Below are positions 31,931 through 43,324 of a stretch of 64,000 bases of DNA, piece by piece. The notes under the pieces were generated by a model, which worked only from the letters and a program-made list of their open reading frames with translations, was not told the DNA's origin and made no database searches. The stretch lies in NCBI RefSeq assembly GCF_030272615.1, contig NC_081406.1:477364900-477428899 (forward strand). The letters are read 5' to 3'. This DNA is from Cryptomeria japonica (lineage: Eukaryota > Streptophyta > Pinopsida > Cupressales > Cupressaceae). The stretch's first letter is position 1. Each line of letters starts with the position of its first letter. The translations under genes were made by a program, and so were the position numbers.

Positions 31931-32819
31931 TTCAAGATACTTGAAAATTTCTTGACAAATTTAGCTTTGCCTTGAAAAGTTGACGGGACGATGGCGCCCG
32001 ACGTGCACACGGTCCTCCGAAAAATCCGCAAAACGAAGGGGGATCTGTTCGTCTCTGCACAAGGATTCCAGATCTTCAATTTCAGCCGCGTACCTGCAAC
32101 CTACACACAGAAAAGAGAAGATGATTGGGGGGTTAGGGATGAGGGGTTTGCCTTTAGGTCAAACCCCAGTTTTGGAATTAACCAAGAAATGAGAAATGCT
32201 ATAAATGTAATGTAAAACAAGTACTAATACCTTGTTGTAAGGATGTTTGTATCCTTATATGCGAAGGTATAGATGTTGTTGTATGTTGTATGTTTGTATG
32301 TTGTAGTATGTGATCTCCTCTTCAATGGTTGAATCCTTGTCTTGAATGCAACACTTAGCCTTGAATGGAGACTTAGAATGATCAATTGCTTGAAGGAATG
32401 TTTGAATGCTTGAATGCTTGAATGCTTGAATGTTTGAATACCATTTCCACCTTTTTCCATCCTCTCCAAAATGAGAGAGGAAAAGTAGTTTATATACTTG
32501 CCGATTAGGGTTAAAAGACTGATTTTCCCGACCTTAGGCCGACCAGGAAATGTTATTTTCCAATTTGCAAACAAAAAGGCCCGAAGTCCCATAGGAGACC
32601 GGGCCCAAAATAGGGCCAAGGACCAGGGCGCTGGGCGCTCTGGTCCCACCTCCCAGGATAGCAGGGTGCAAGGAGGGATCAGGCAGGGTGCTGGAAAAAT
32701 GCAGTTTTTGGTGTCATGAGCAAGTTTCGGGGTCTCCATTCAGGTTCCGTGTTGCATCGCCATCGTGAAGACCCAAATGCAGTCAAAATTGCAAGTGTCA
32801 CAATTTTAGGACGCTACAC
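31930..32819 (-). repeat. Minus-oriented LTR fragment related to N1
   Basis: It ends TAGGACGCTACA at 32819, like the N1 LTR on the plus strand (TATGACGCTACA), and shares the order hairpin module, GGGTTTGCCTTTAGGTCAAACCCC (N1 has TTTTGCCTTAGTCAAACCCCC), then GC-rich GGACCAGGGCG repeat. So it lies in the N1 direction, opposite to B. The left end is unclear. An eight-base tandem repeat TGAATGCT lies at 32403-32438. The 171-codon minus frame inside it (32739-32224) has no domain. Confidence 0.6.
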
Positions 32820-35800
32820 AAAGACTCTTAAAGGCATAAAGGGAGCTTCATGAAGTCGAAGAAAAATAGGAGATTGCTCAATATCATAGAAACATCCACC
32901 ATTTCTTAACCAAGTACAAATTTTATGATGAGATTGATGTGATGGATTGAGTGGTGTTGGACAATATCATTACAGAATAACCCTTCTATCTTCTTTCTTT
33001 TTCTATTGTTTTTAAAAAATCAATTTTTTATTTTTTACTAATGAGCAATTGATCTTATATCAATTCGCAATTGACCAGTCATCACATTGCAATTGCTTAA
33101 ACAATAATTCACAATTGATGATATATCAAATCGCAGTTGATCCGACATTAATTCACATTTTCTCTGTAGTTAATTCACAATTGTTAGATTAATTTTTTTT
33201 TTTCTGTCCTATTTCAGTTCTGGTTTTTATCAAAATATCTTTCTATTTGTAAAAAGATAGAACTCTATAATTGGAAAATTAGGCTAGATAGCCCACCATG
33301 TGCTTACTAACATCATTTTCTACAGGGTTAGCTTAGAAACACATCAATTTGGAGCTAATAAAATAAACTAAAAACAAAATTGTCTTTTATTTTACAATTG
33401 TGATGAAGGTTAAAATTGAACCCCATGCTTTTTTGGAGCAACATCTCCAAATAGATTAGAAAATCATAGCGATGAAAAGTTAAAAACAAGGAGCACCTAT
33501 GAAGACCTATGAGGACAAGGTAAACTAGGGTCACTGATAGGCCCTATTGAGGATTCAATGAGAAAAGGAGTCAAACAAGACCTTTAAGGTCTTCAATCAA
33601 TGTAATATAGCCATTAGAGCCAATAAATGATATAAAATGTAATGAAAAGATCAAAAGTTGTAAAATTGTCAAAATTGGCAATTAGGCCTAAAATAGGCTA
33701 ATTTTGGGTTTAAAGGGTAGAATAGGTAATATAATGAATAAAATCATGTAATAATGTTTAAAAGGTCATTTAATGACCATTTGAGTTGGTTGGGATGGTT
33801 AGTTTTCAAATTGTCAAGTTGACAAATGAAATTGTCAATCTTGACAACTTTTTGAGCAACTTTTGTTGCTATTTTGCAAAATAAGGTAGTTATAAGTAGT
33901 TTAAGGTTGGTTATGGCCTTAGAAGGCTTGTAGGACTATAAAATATTGTATTTCAATCTATTTTAAGAGAGAGAGTTGATGTATGGTCGAAGACAAAGTG
34001 TTTTGAGCAATAAAATTGTATTTTAATGTGCATTTTCTGAGTTTGCACGTTCTTACAGTCTGTTCTTTGACATTTTTGATGAATTTGTTCTAAGATTATA
34101 GGAAGATGAGTTAAATTCATTTTCATTTTAGTATCATCCAATTTGGTTTTCATTTGTTAAAGTTATCAAAGTTTTTGTCAAAACAGCCAAAACCCTTGTT
34201 TAGGGCATACAATGATAATAAAAACATGATTTGTTTGTTTGGTTTGTATTTCAAGACCCCACACTTGGGAAGGGTGTTGGAGGAGACATATTATAACTTT
34301 CCTAAAAATTTAAGGAAGCCATGATAAGTTTGACATGAGTTATGGGTGGAGGAAGTGAGTAGTTTGTAGAGGGTGACAAAATGACAGTCACAGAACAATG
34401 TAGCCTGACACAGGGGCCATAGCTCGGAGTTAAACTATTAGATTTGTCTATATTTTGGATATGTTGTTCCAAATCAATTTCTTCATAATCTCACTGGAGA
34501 GATTGAGGATTTTTGAGCCGGTTCAAAAGTAATATATCTGTGTATAGGTATATCTAAGAGGACAACAAGAAGGTAACTTTGGTTTTATTTAATCAAAAAG
34601 TTATTTTTGATTAGCCTAATGGTATGATGGTGTTAAGTTAGTATGTGGAGTTTGGTGGATTAAGGATGCATTCTTTGACCATTGAAAGGTCTTGATAGGT
34701 GAATTGAGTAGGTATGTTTGAACCAAGCAAGGTTGAGGGGTAAGGTTGTCCAAGAGTTTTTGTTGAGATCCACTACTCTTTGCATCACAACCCTTGTGTT
34801 TCATGTCTTCGAAGTGATATGTATTATCCTCCCCCCTTCAATGGGTGATAAAAAATCCAGACTCTCTTCTTTCAAGCTTTCATTTATTTTTTTCAACTAA
34901 ATCCTTTAGAAGGCCTGCCCTCTCGAGTTGCCCTTAGGGCACCATTAAGGCTGGTGAGAGTGGAATGACCTAAATGGAAACGACTAAAGCCAAGTAATCC
35001 AAGCCACTATAAATAAATGCATATGTGATGAAAATCATATGCAATGAGTGTTACATGTTGTCACAATAGCACTATGCCTCCCTCAGTACCTATATGGTGA
35101 GTTAAAATCCATAGAGTGTAACCTCTATAGACTAGGAGACCTCCCTCAATGGAGTATAAAATGTTGCTGATTGTGACCACTTGAACAGAACCCTGTCTAA
35201 ATACCATAGAAATTAGAAGCCAAACTAGGTCAGTAACCAAACACTTGTTTTATCATAGTGCAAGGGTGGGGAAGAATCCGCCCCCAAGACACTCACCATA
35301 TATCTCCTAGGATAGTAGACCAATTGAGGAGCAATCTTCTTTGGTCTAATTTTTGGAAAAAGGCAAAAAAATGGGCGCACCCTAGGGTGTAATAGGGTTG
35401 TTTGAGTTGATGGAGTATCAAGATGTGGGTTGTGGTAATACTTGTGATCTTTTGACCTTAGGAGAGTCTGCTTGATGTGATATCGAATTGTCCAAATACA
35501 ATGAAAACAAAATGGGGTCTTGAAAAAGACTCCAACATTCATGGGAATTTGAAAAAAGTTCTTTAAACAAGTATTCTTTTCATGGTTTTATTCTTTTTGA
35601 TGTGTCTATTGTGTCCTTTGCTACATTTCACCAAGTTCAAACATTTTAGAAAATACCAAAAAAAAGTGGAATCTCAACCAAAGTTTTGTCAAAAATATCA
35701 ACAAGATCAAATCCCTCAATAAATTCAAGTTTCAATATCAATAAGATCAAAACCCTGCAGCAAACAAACTTGTCAACATCAACATCAAATCAAACTTTTG

Positions 35801-35870
35801 CAATATTCTAGAAATGAAGAAAATATCTTACATGTTGTGATCTTAGGTTCAAACCAATCAATAAAACATC
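32820..35870 (+). other. A leader, right of B
   Basis: About 3 kb without a recognisable gene. The phased CAATTG array continues at 33043-33185. A TATA-like ACTATAAAATATTG near 33934 and AATAAAATTG near 34009 resemble LTR signals, so a solo LTR could be hidden at about 33500-34200, but I find no clean ends. Several open frames of 60-105 codons have no motif. Confidence 0.4.
33043..33185 (+). repeat. Phased CAATTG array, right part
   Basis: Seven related cores (GCAATTGA, GCAATTGA, GCAATTGC, ACAATTGA, GCAGTTGA, ACATTTTC, ACAATTGT) are spaced about 22-24 bases. It is similar in word and spacing to 26450-26562, from which B separates it. Confidence 0.55.
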
Positions 35871-37512
35871 ATGGATTGGCGTTATGCATTTCGTAGGGAA
35901 GGTGAAGAATTCATCTCTTCCATTCCTATTCCATCACCATCCAAAGGAAACATTAGCTCAACAAATCAATACTTTGCAACAACAAACGAGAGACATGACT
36001 AGTCCTAGCAATCATAGGGGCTAGTTAGAAAATATGATGAGGGAGGTGATAACCATGAGGGAATCATTATTAGGCCAACCTTCTTCTTCTTGTGAGACCA
36101 TTCAAACATGCCAACCTTCATTCTTCAACAAAATCATTCCTACCTCAGTTCAACCAACATTAGAGTCATGTCAACCTTCTTTCAATGCAACATATCAATC
36201 ATACCAATCATATCAACCCAACATTCAAAGTACCTCTTTCAACCAAAATCAAACCTTTTTCAACCAAAATCAAGCCTCTTTCAACCAAAATCAAACTCCT
36301 TTCAACCAAAATCAAACCTCTTTCAACCAAAATCAAACCCCATTCAACCAAAGTCCAAATCAAAATTCACACCAACCCAAAATTCAAACTCCTTTCAACC
36401 AAAATCAACTCTCTTTCAAACAAAGTCCAAGTAAAAACCCATTCAACCAAAATCAAACCTCTTTCAACCAAAATCATACTCCTTTCAACCAAATTCAAAT
36501 CCCTTTCAACCAAAGTCCAAATCAACCACATCTATCCACCATTTCATCATCCCCTAAGGTTAGACAAGACCAATCCATGCTATCTTCATCCAATAGCACA
36601 ATCTCCCAAGGGCTATCCATAGCACAAATCCAATTTAATCCAAGTCATGATTTAGAGAGTCTCGTTCAAGATCCTTTCTCATCAAGTCAAAAGGTTGAAA
36701 CCTTCCAAGAATCTCCCATGAATATCCAAACTCCTTCCCTATGTCAGAAGGACAATCCAAAATTAGAAGAAATTAGTCATGAAATAAATCAAGATCAAGA
36801 ACAAACCTTTTCATCCTACCCAGTTTTTGATGAAGACTCCACCTATAAAGAATGTTATGATGATACCCTCATTCTTTTCTATTCCATTCATAGTAACACC
36901 CTTGTTTCTCAAGAGAAAGATGTTCTTTCAAGTACCGTCCAACATCCACCTCCTAAACAAGATCCCATTATCATTTCTCCTAGTCTCTCTCATGATTCCA
37001 ATACACAAGTTGTTCATGAACCCCTTATCAATGAAATCAACAATCTAGATCATACTACATAGGACAAATTTTCAACAATGGTATATGCACCATCATCAAA
37101 TGCCAATGTCATGATAGAAACACGCATAACACCAGCTAATGAAATCAACACCCATATTGTTACACCATCTTCTTCAAAAATAAGCATAACACTAGCTAAT
37201 GCGATCAACACCTGGTTGGCTTTATTATACTCTTCAAGTGCATCAATAAAAATAGGCATAACACCCGCTCATGTCACAACTTCGAAACCAAAATCTATTT
37301 GCCTCATACACCCACACTTGAATGACTGGGGGCAAGAAGATTTACCACAACTGAATTGGTTTGAAAATAAGGAGGCTATAGTAGAAACTGTACATGAAAG
37401 ACTCCCAACCGCATATGCTATTGAAAAATATAGGTTCATCCAACTCTTCAAACAAAGACCAATGAATTATATAAACAAATTTCATACCAACTCAATAACA
37501 ACATGCACCTAA
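35871..37512 (+). pseudogene. A ORF with FNQNQ repeats, decayed
   Basis: Starts at ATG 35871 (MDWRYAFRREGEEF). A frameshift near 35945 leads into QQINTLQQQTRDM, a short coiled-coil-like block. A TAG at 36022-36024 precedes an open stretch 36034-37062. A second single TAG (37060-37062) precedes an open stretch in the same frame to 37512. Residues near 36235-36525 are a seven-residue repeat (FNQNQT-S/P). The C-terminal part has LIHPHLNDWGQEDLPQL. No gag fold, knuckle or protease is recognisable. It probably encodes a structural or leader protein of the A family; the function is unknown. Confidence 0.6.
36235..36525 (+). repeat. 21-base coding tandem repeat in the A ORF
   Basis: Units of TTTCAACCAAAATCAAACC plus two variable bases repeat about a dozen times, some altered to AGTCCAA. 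All three forward frames stay open across it because the unit length is a multiple of three and has no stop. Only the FNQNQ frame continues on both sides. Confidence 0.85.
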
Positions 37513-38192
37513 AAAGATATTACATTTGAAGGTGGGTTCATTTTAATATTCAGTACTGCATTTGTATATATCTTTATTGCATTGCATATCTTCATTTTAG
37601 AGTACAACATATAGTTGCACATCACCACTGCACAACATGTAACTGCATATCATTATTCCTTTCTAATATTGTTGCATGAATAAGTCAAGATGATTGTCTA
37701 AGTCATTCACTTGTCCGCACTTAAAGGAATGAAGGTTATCTCATTTCCTATATACTTGTTCATGAAGTCTTTAGGAGGTCTTTAGTCATTCATCTCCAAC
37801 GTCACATTGTGATTAAGCTTTATCCTTGGTTGGGTATAAGTTTCACTTTCAAGTCTTATTACCCAAATCTATCAATTGCTATATCTCACACATTAATCAA
37901 TAGCTCCAAGTCATTACAAATACCTAGTTGGTCATGTGGCTAGTGAAAAATGCAATATTCTGCTTCAATGTTGCTGTAATTGTTATACCTAAGTAGGTTT
38001 CATTACTTACAAGTCAAGGCAAGAAAAAAAAAACAAAAAAAAAGTGTTATGCCAATATCCATCTCAAGGAAACATAAACAATGATATATAACTAAAATAT
38101 CATGTGCGATAAAAGATTGACTATGGGAACATGCAAGTAACTCCATCAGGGCTATGGATGCTTGCTGACAATGGAGCAATATTTGATAGATT

Positions 38193-38483
38193 ATGGTGGA
38201 TAACCTCATTGGAGCCCTAAAATATTACTGGCAGCGAGACTCTATCCAGGATGATTTTGAAGTCAGAATAACTCACGTAGATAGCCACATAGGATTCCAA
38301 GGGTCTTTTTATGGTTATAAGAGTCAGAATAAACTCAATTGCACACACATGGGCAAAAGAAGATCAACGTTTCAAGAATTGATGGAGAAGTTTTCCACAC
38401 CCCCATTCATAAATCTTGGTTACATAGTGTGTGAGGTTGGATGGTCTAAGTCTTTTAAGAATGGATTAAACTCCTATCTTTGA
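38193..38483 (+). CDS. Small ORF of unknown function in A
   Basis: Open from ATG 38193 for 96 codons (MVDNLIGALKYYWQRDS...). It has a more protein-like composition than nearby frames, with VRITHVDSHIGFQGSFYG. I recognise no family. It lies between the A ORF and the conserved 3' region. It may be a remnant of a further A coding region or chance. Confidence 0.25.
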   Translation: MVDNLIGALKYYWQRDSIQDDFEVRITHVDSHIGFQGSFYGYKSQNKLNCTHMGKRRSTFQELMEKFSTPPFINLGYIVCEVGWSKSFKNGLNSYL

Positions 38484-39364
38484 AACGTTTCACACCTTTA
38501 ATCTAATTAGTGTATTTCAAAATGAAAGACACACACACCCATCCTTGTTCGAATAGGAAAATCATTATTGTCATGCATCTTGCATTAACATAACTCATAT
38601 CAAAAAATCATTGTCTCCATATGCATCATCATGTTATCATCACAGGTTTGCATTTGGGGGTATAACTAAAAAATTCTAAAAATCAGACAAAGTCCTGAAA
38701 AAATCCTAAAAATTAGATAGTCTTCAAAAAATTAAAATTAAGAAAATATCAAAATCACAACAAAAACATTCAGATATCGATCCTCAAAAAAGCACAAAAA
38801 CATTGAGAAAATACCAAAAACCCCTAAGCATCAAAAAGTTCTTCAAAAACAAACTAAAAATCCAAAAACATCAAAAACTTGCAATAAATTGTCTCGCAAG
38901 AATCAAACACCCTAGCAGATATCTAGCAAACACTTCGCATGAAGTTAAATAAAGGATACAACTATCTTGTCAAAACATCTGCAATCAAGATGATCAATTG
39001 TCTAATCTATTGAATCACTATCAAATTACCAATGTGATCAACATCTTGTCTTAAATAGAATCGGTACACTCGAAACCAGACATGCCAGTTTTAAACGGGG
39101 TCTAAAACTTCTTAAACCAGACATTATCAAAATCACATCAAACATATCAAAGAAATGGCACAGTCAGTCCAACTGTTGAGTTTTGTCTATTTTGGTTGAC
39201 TCTTTTTATCAAATTGGCAGAGATCATTGTTTTTAGCTACTTAAGGATGTCCAAAAAGTGATTAGAGGAGCCATGATGGGTATGATCGTTTTCTTTGTTT
39301 GTTGTTTGTGGTTTGAACCAATGAAGTTCTAGGGCAGTTTCTCTAGTGGGTGTCTATGATAGGA

Positions 39365-39383
39365 GCATTCAGCATGTGAATGC
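39365..39383 (+). other. Conserved hairpin in A 3' region
   Basis: GCATTCA-GCATG-TGAATGC is a perfect seven-base-pair stem with a five-base loop, followed by TACACATACCTCGACCC. C has a different stem at the same place, followed by CGCACATACCTCGACCC. Confidence 0.65.
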
Positions 39384-39855
39384 TACACATACCTCGACCC
39401 CTAGCGTAATTCCTAGAATGGAGGGTTCATTCCTTGTCTGCTATGTGTTTGTTTCTTTGCAATGAGATATCTATGCATCTTGATTCCTTATACCCTGGTG
39501 TACAAAGCTTCATTTTTACATAATAAGGCTCAATGATGAAAATGTGTTACACTATGAATAAAGACAAGAAGACTATTCACCATCAATCAAATCACCATCA
39601 TATTATTTCAATTCATACCAACTGTTTCTGATCTCATCATGTTGATTGTCTCTTCAAATCATTCTCTCATCAAGCATTTTTCTTCTTGAATCAACCTTTT
39701 CAATTGTTTCCAATCATTTTTTCATCTAACATGATCTCTTTCATCACTTAATTCCAATCTTCTCATCTATGATTCTATCATTTTCTCATATCAACTATTC
39801 TATCTGCCAATCAATTATTCAACATTATTCATCATATTTTGATAATCTATCTTCA

Positions 39856-40032
39856 TCTTATACAAGATGTATCCTTCCTGAAACCAGACGTTTTTGATCT
39901 ATCTTTGTCTTATACAAGATTTATCCTTCCTGAAACTAGACAGATCAGTCTTATACAGGATGTATCCTTCCCGAAACCAGACATTTTGATCATTTTTGTC
40001 TTATATAGGACATGTCCTTCTTTGAACCAGAC
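39856..40032 (+). repeat. Four-copy degenerate tandem repeat
   Basis: Copies of TCTTATACARGATGTATCCTTCC-GAAACCAGAC start at 39856, 39908, 39949 and 39999, with steps of 52, 41 and 50 bases. Looser copies occur near 39050-39115, and a diverged relative occurs in C near 58950. Confidence 0.75.
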
Positions 40033-40284
40033 TTTATCTCAATAATCTTCTCATTCAATCAATCTACAAATCATTCTTATCATTTCTTTTCTCCAATCAA
40101 ACTCATTCATGTCATCAACTAACCATTCTTCTAACTATCATATAGCATTCTTCTTCTTTCAAGAGATCATTCATGCCTTTAATGCACAAATAATCTCTTG
40201 AGGGGGCACTATACAACGTCACCGAGGCATACTGGGGCAAATTTTTTTCGTTTTCTTTGAAACGACATCGTTTCAACATTGTCT

Positions 40285-40298
40285 CAAAGAGGGGCAAA
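40285..40298 (+). other. A polypurine tract
   Basis: CAAAGAGGGGCAAA lies directly before the right LTR. C has the nearly identical TAAAGAGGGGCAAAA before its LTR at 59868. Confidence 0.75.
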
Positions 40299-41395
40299 TG
40301 TAGGCACCTAAAAATGTCTCACTGATCATTGTTAATTATTCTTTTGAATTAACTCAATCATCATCTTTCCATCTTACTAAATTGTTCAAATTCCAATTCT
40401 TCATCAATTAATCATTTAACTCCCTTTCTAAATATTAATTAAATATTATTTATTTAATTAATTATGATTTATTCCTTAATTAAATAGTCTTTATTATTTA
40501 ATTATCACATTTCTAATGTTTAAATAATTTCATTTAAATTATTTAAATAAATAAATAAAATTCCTCCAATCCCCCAAATTCTAATTCCAATTAATTCCAT
40601 CTAATTTCATTTCATATTTCCCTAAATTCGAATTTCACCCAATTTCATCTATTTTCATTTCTTCCAAATTCACATTTCACCAAATCTGAATTTTAGTTAA
40701 TTTCATGTGCATTTCAGCATTCAAATGACCAAATTCAAATCCAAATTGAAAAATGAAAATCAAATTCAATTTCAAATTCCTACAACACATGCAAAATCAG
40801 AACTGAGTGATCAAATCAGTTAACTCAATTAACTCATCAATCATCTTTTTAAACTCAAAAATAGGTTTTTATGAATAATCCATCAATTTAGTCATCTCCC
40901 TAATCTATTAAGTTTATTGATCAATCAAATGAGTTTACTAGCCAATCTATTGAGTTCACTCTCCAATCAATCATGTTAATAGATCAATCTATTGAGTTAA
41001 CAAATCAATCATGACTAGTTCACTGATCAATCAATTTTAGCTATCTATCAATCAACACTTGAGTTCTATTTCTCACCCCCTTTGTGTTGAAAATCTATAA
41101 ATTCAACAATATTTTCTCAATTCAATCTAGCTTTTTGGAATCATAGAATCAGAGTCTTCAAAATATTTGTATGTAGGAAATTGGTGCAATACCTGAGAGC
41201 CACCAACCACTCAAATTGGAGAAGCACAATGGAAGCAAAGATGCAGAATGAGGGAGTTTTTATTTGAGTTCATTTCTCATTTCTTGTATTGATTTTTATT
41301 GATTATGTTTGATGTTTGTTAATTAGTTGAGAATCGGTGATTCATTCTCATTTGCTAATTAGCTTAATAACAAATGACATTTAGGCATAGAAACA
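40299..41395 (+). repeat. A 3' LTR
   Basis: Begins TGTAGGCACCTAAAAATG and ends GGCATAGAAACA. Matches the left LTR without the internal duplication. TCTATAAATTCAAC near 41094 is the TATA candidate. Confidence 0.92.
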
Positions 41396-41720
41396 ACTGC
41401 CTTAAGCCACCTTGTGAAATAATCTCTTACCACCAAAATTTACTTATGACCAACACTTGAAGGTGGATTAATTAGACCAATAAAGTCCAAACCCCATTGT
41501 GCAAAAGGCTACTCTGCTTGGATGGGATGAATAGGAAGGGAAACTAACCTCTATTTGCCTAAAAATAAGACACATTTTTTACATCCTCTCACCCACTTGC
41601 ATGCATCACTGAACAAGGTTGGCCAGTAATAATCATCCCTCATTATTTTAATGGTGGTGGTCCTTGAAAAGAAGTAGCCACCTGAAGGGCCATCATGGAA
41701 TTCCTCTAGCAGTCTACTAA
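41396..41720 (-). pseudogene. F integrase, N-terminal half
   Basis: The minus strand shows the zinc-binding region (GGYFFSRTTTIKIMRDDYYWP...CKWVRGCKKC; the usual histidine of H-GGHFG is replaced by S). The start of the core follows: QWGLDFIGLINPP with its first catalytic D, and ILVVRDYFTRWLKA. The text stops exactly at the A insertion and resumes in frame at 24970. Confidence 0.88.
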
Positions 41721-43324
41721 CTTGGTTTTCATCTATGCATCTTAGTAAGACTCCATTGGAGTCTTTTTGGTAAGTATGCCATCTACCAAGACATAAGGAA
41801 TGTACTACAACTTGAAATGTCTTCTTTTGTCCTATCTATACCTTAAGGATATTTGCCTCTATTAATAAGGCAACCATGCCATTCATTCAATTTCTCTTCT
41901 CTTCATTATTGGTTGATCATTCTTCTTGTAGCACAAGGGCAACCTCTGAAGGTGTCTCAAATAATTAAACAAATTGTTCACATAGGCCCTTGCCTCTTAC
42001 AAGCTTGTTGATTTTAATGTGGATTGCATATTCCATGACTTTTTTTATCCACCCCCTCTTCTCATTGATATCCTTTTTTGAAAGGAAGTCTTGCACACTT
42101 ACATGTGGAACTAATAGTTGGAACTTCTTCAATTCCCTACTAACAATGAGGACTTGATTCTCCACATAGTTGTATTTAAGCTCATAGTCCTTTAATCCTT
42201 TGACTGAAAAAAAAAATCCAAATTATCCTTATTCAGTTATGTTATGATAGTTGAGATGCTTGATTCTCCTCCAAGACTATAGAGGATGAAATCCTTCTCA
42301 TAATTAGGATTGATTAGAGTAGGATCTCGAGGTATTTCTTGCTTGATCTCTTCAAAGTTTCCTTCCTTGGACCAATTGAAAGTTAAATTCCTCTTCAACA
42401 TGGTTGTGAGAGGATTTACCATAGTAGAAAGGTTAGAAATAAATCTCCTCACAAATTTAATCCTACCAAGGAAACTCTATAATCCTTTCTTGTGACTCGG
42501 GAGTGGAAGGGAAACAAATTCTTCCACTCCTTCTAGATCTATGGATAAGCCATCCTTTCATACAATGTGTCTTAAAAACTTTCCTTGATCAATAGAAAAC
42601 ATACATTTGCTTGGGTTCAAGGACACACCATATTTTTTGCATTTCATAAACACTTGTTCAAGATGATCAAAATGATTAGCTGCATGCTTTGAATAAATAA
42701 TTACATCATCAAGATATATTAGCACAAATTCTGCTAGTACACCTTTAAAAGCCATATCCATTGTTCTAAAAAAAATTAGCCCCTACATTAGTTAGCCCAA
42801 ATGGCATCTTACAATAGGCATGTGCCCCATTTAGTAGCAAATGTTGTTTTATTTTTTCTTGATTCTTGGACTAAAATCTGATTATAACCTAAATACCCAT
42901 CCAAGAATGAAAACCTTTTTGAGCCACTAACCTTCAATTTAATTTGTTCCATAGAAGGAATAGGATAATGATCTTTAAGGGAGGCTTTGTTGAGATCTCT
43001 AAATTCTACACATAATTTGATTTCTCCATTATTTTTCCTTACTAGAACAAGATTAGCTACCCATGAGGAATGCTTAATAGGGAAAATAATATTAGCCTCT
43101 ATGAGTTTGCTCAGATCCTTTCTCATTAAGGTCTCTATCTTAGGATTGATAGGCCTTTGCTTTTTCCTAACGGGTTTTGCATTGGGATCTAACTCTATGG
43201 TATGATAAGCTAATTTAGGATCAAATCCTTTTAGGCCTTCATATGTCCAAACAATTACATCATTATATTCTTGGCAAAGATGGACAAAATTTTCTTGTTC
43301 AGTTTTAGAGCATACCTTTCCCAA
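41721..43324 (-). pseudogene. F reverse transcriptase and RNase H
   Basis: RT runs from about 43324: YHTIELDPNAKPVRKKQRP, ANLVLVRKNNGEIKLCVEFRDLNKAS, YPIPSMEQI, then the active site YLDD in FVLIYLDDVIIYSKH near 42715, and LNPSKCMF. Both catalytic aspartates of YLDD are present. PLTTMLKR-LTFNWSKE (42410) begins the RNase H region. Several frameshifts and stops separate the blocks (near 42790 and 42530, for example). Confidence 0.92.

Larger units (their letters stand above)
37513..40284 (+). other. A 3' untranslated region
   Basis: About 2.8 kb without a recognisable gene. It holds a 97-codon open frame (38193-38483) of unknown meaning, a hairpin conserved with C (39365-39383), a tandem repeat (39856-40032), and AT-rich spacer. 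The parts from about 38640 on are related in order to C at 58480-59867. Confidence 0.65.
24971..41395 (+). mobile_element. A: long non-autonomous LTR element
   Basis: LTRs at 24971-26346 and 40299-41395 start TGTAG(A/G)CACC and end GAAACA. The target duplication is ACTGT (24966-24970) and ACTGC (41396-41400). A primer site follows the left LTR and a purine tract AAAGAGGGGCAAA precedes the right one. The internal region has one decayed ORF (35871-37512), long untranslated stretches, and no protease, RT or integrase. B and an LTR fragment are inserted in its leader (about 26690-32819). It inserted into the F integrase gene. Confidence 0.9.

Noticed and set aside
32224-32739. 171-codon minus-strand open frame
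   Set aside because: Runs through an LTR fragment and an 8-base tandem repeat; no domain.
35225-35542. 105-codon minus-strand open frame
   Set aside because: Opposite to A, no recognisable motif, no support from neighbours.
36108-36622. Two other open frames over the 21-base repeat
   Set aside because: Shadow frames kept open by the repeat; only the FNQNQ frame continues on both sides.
39856-40032. Spaced repeats considered as a CRISPR array
   Set aside because: Repeat units are degenerate, steps are irregular, and the context is a plant retroelement.
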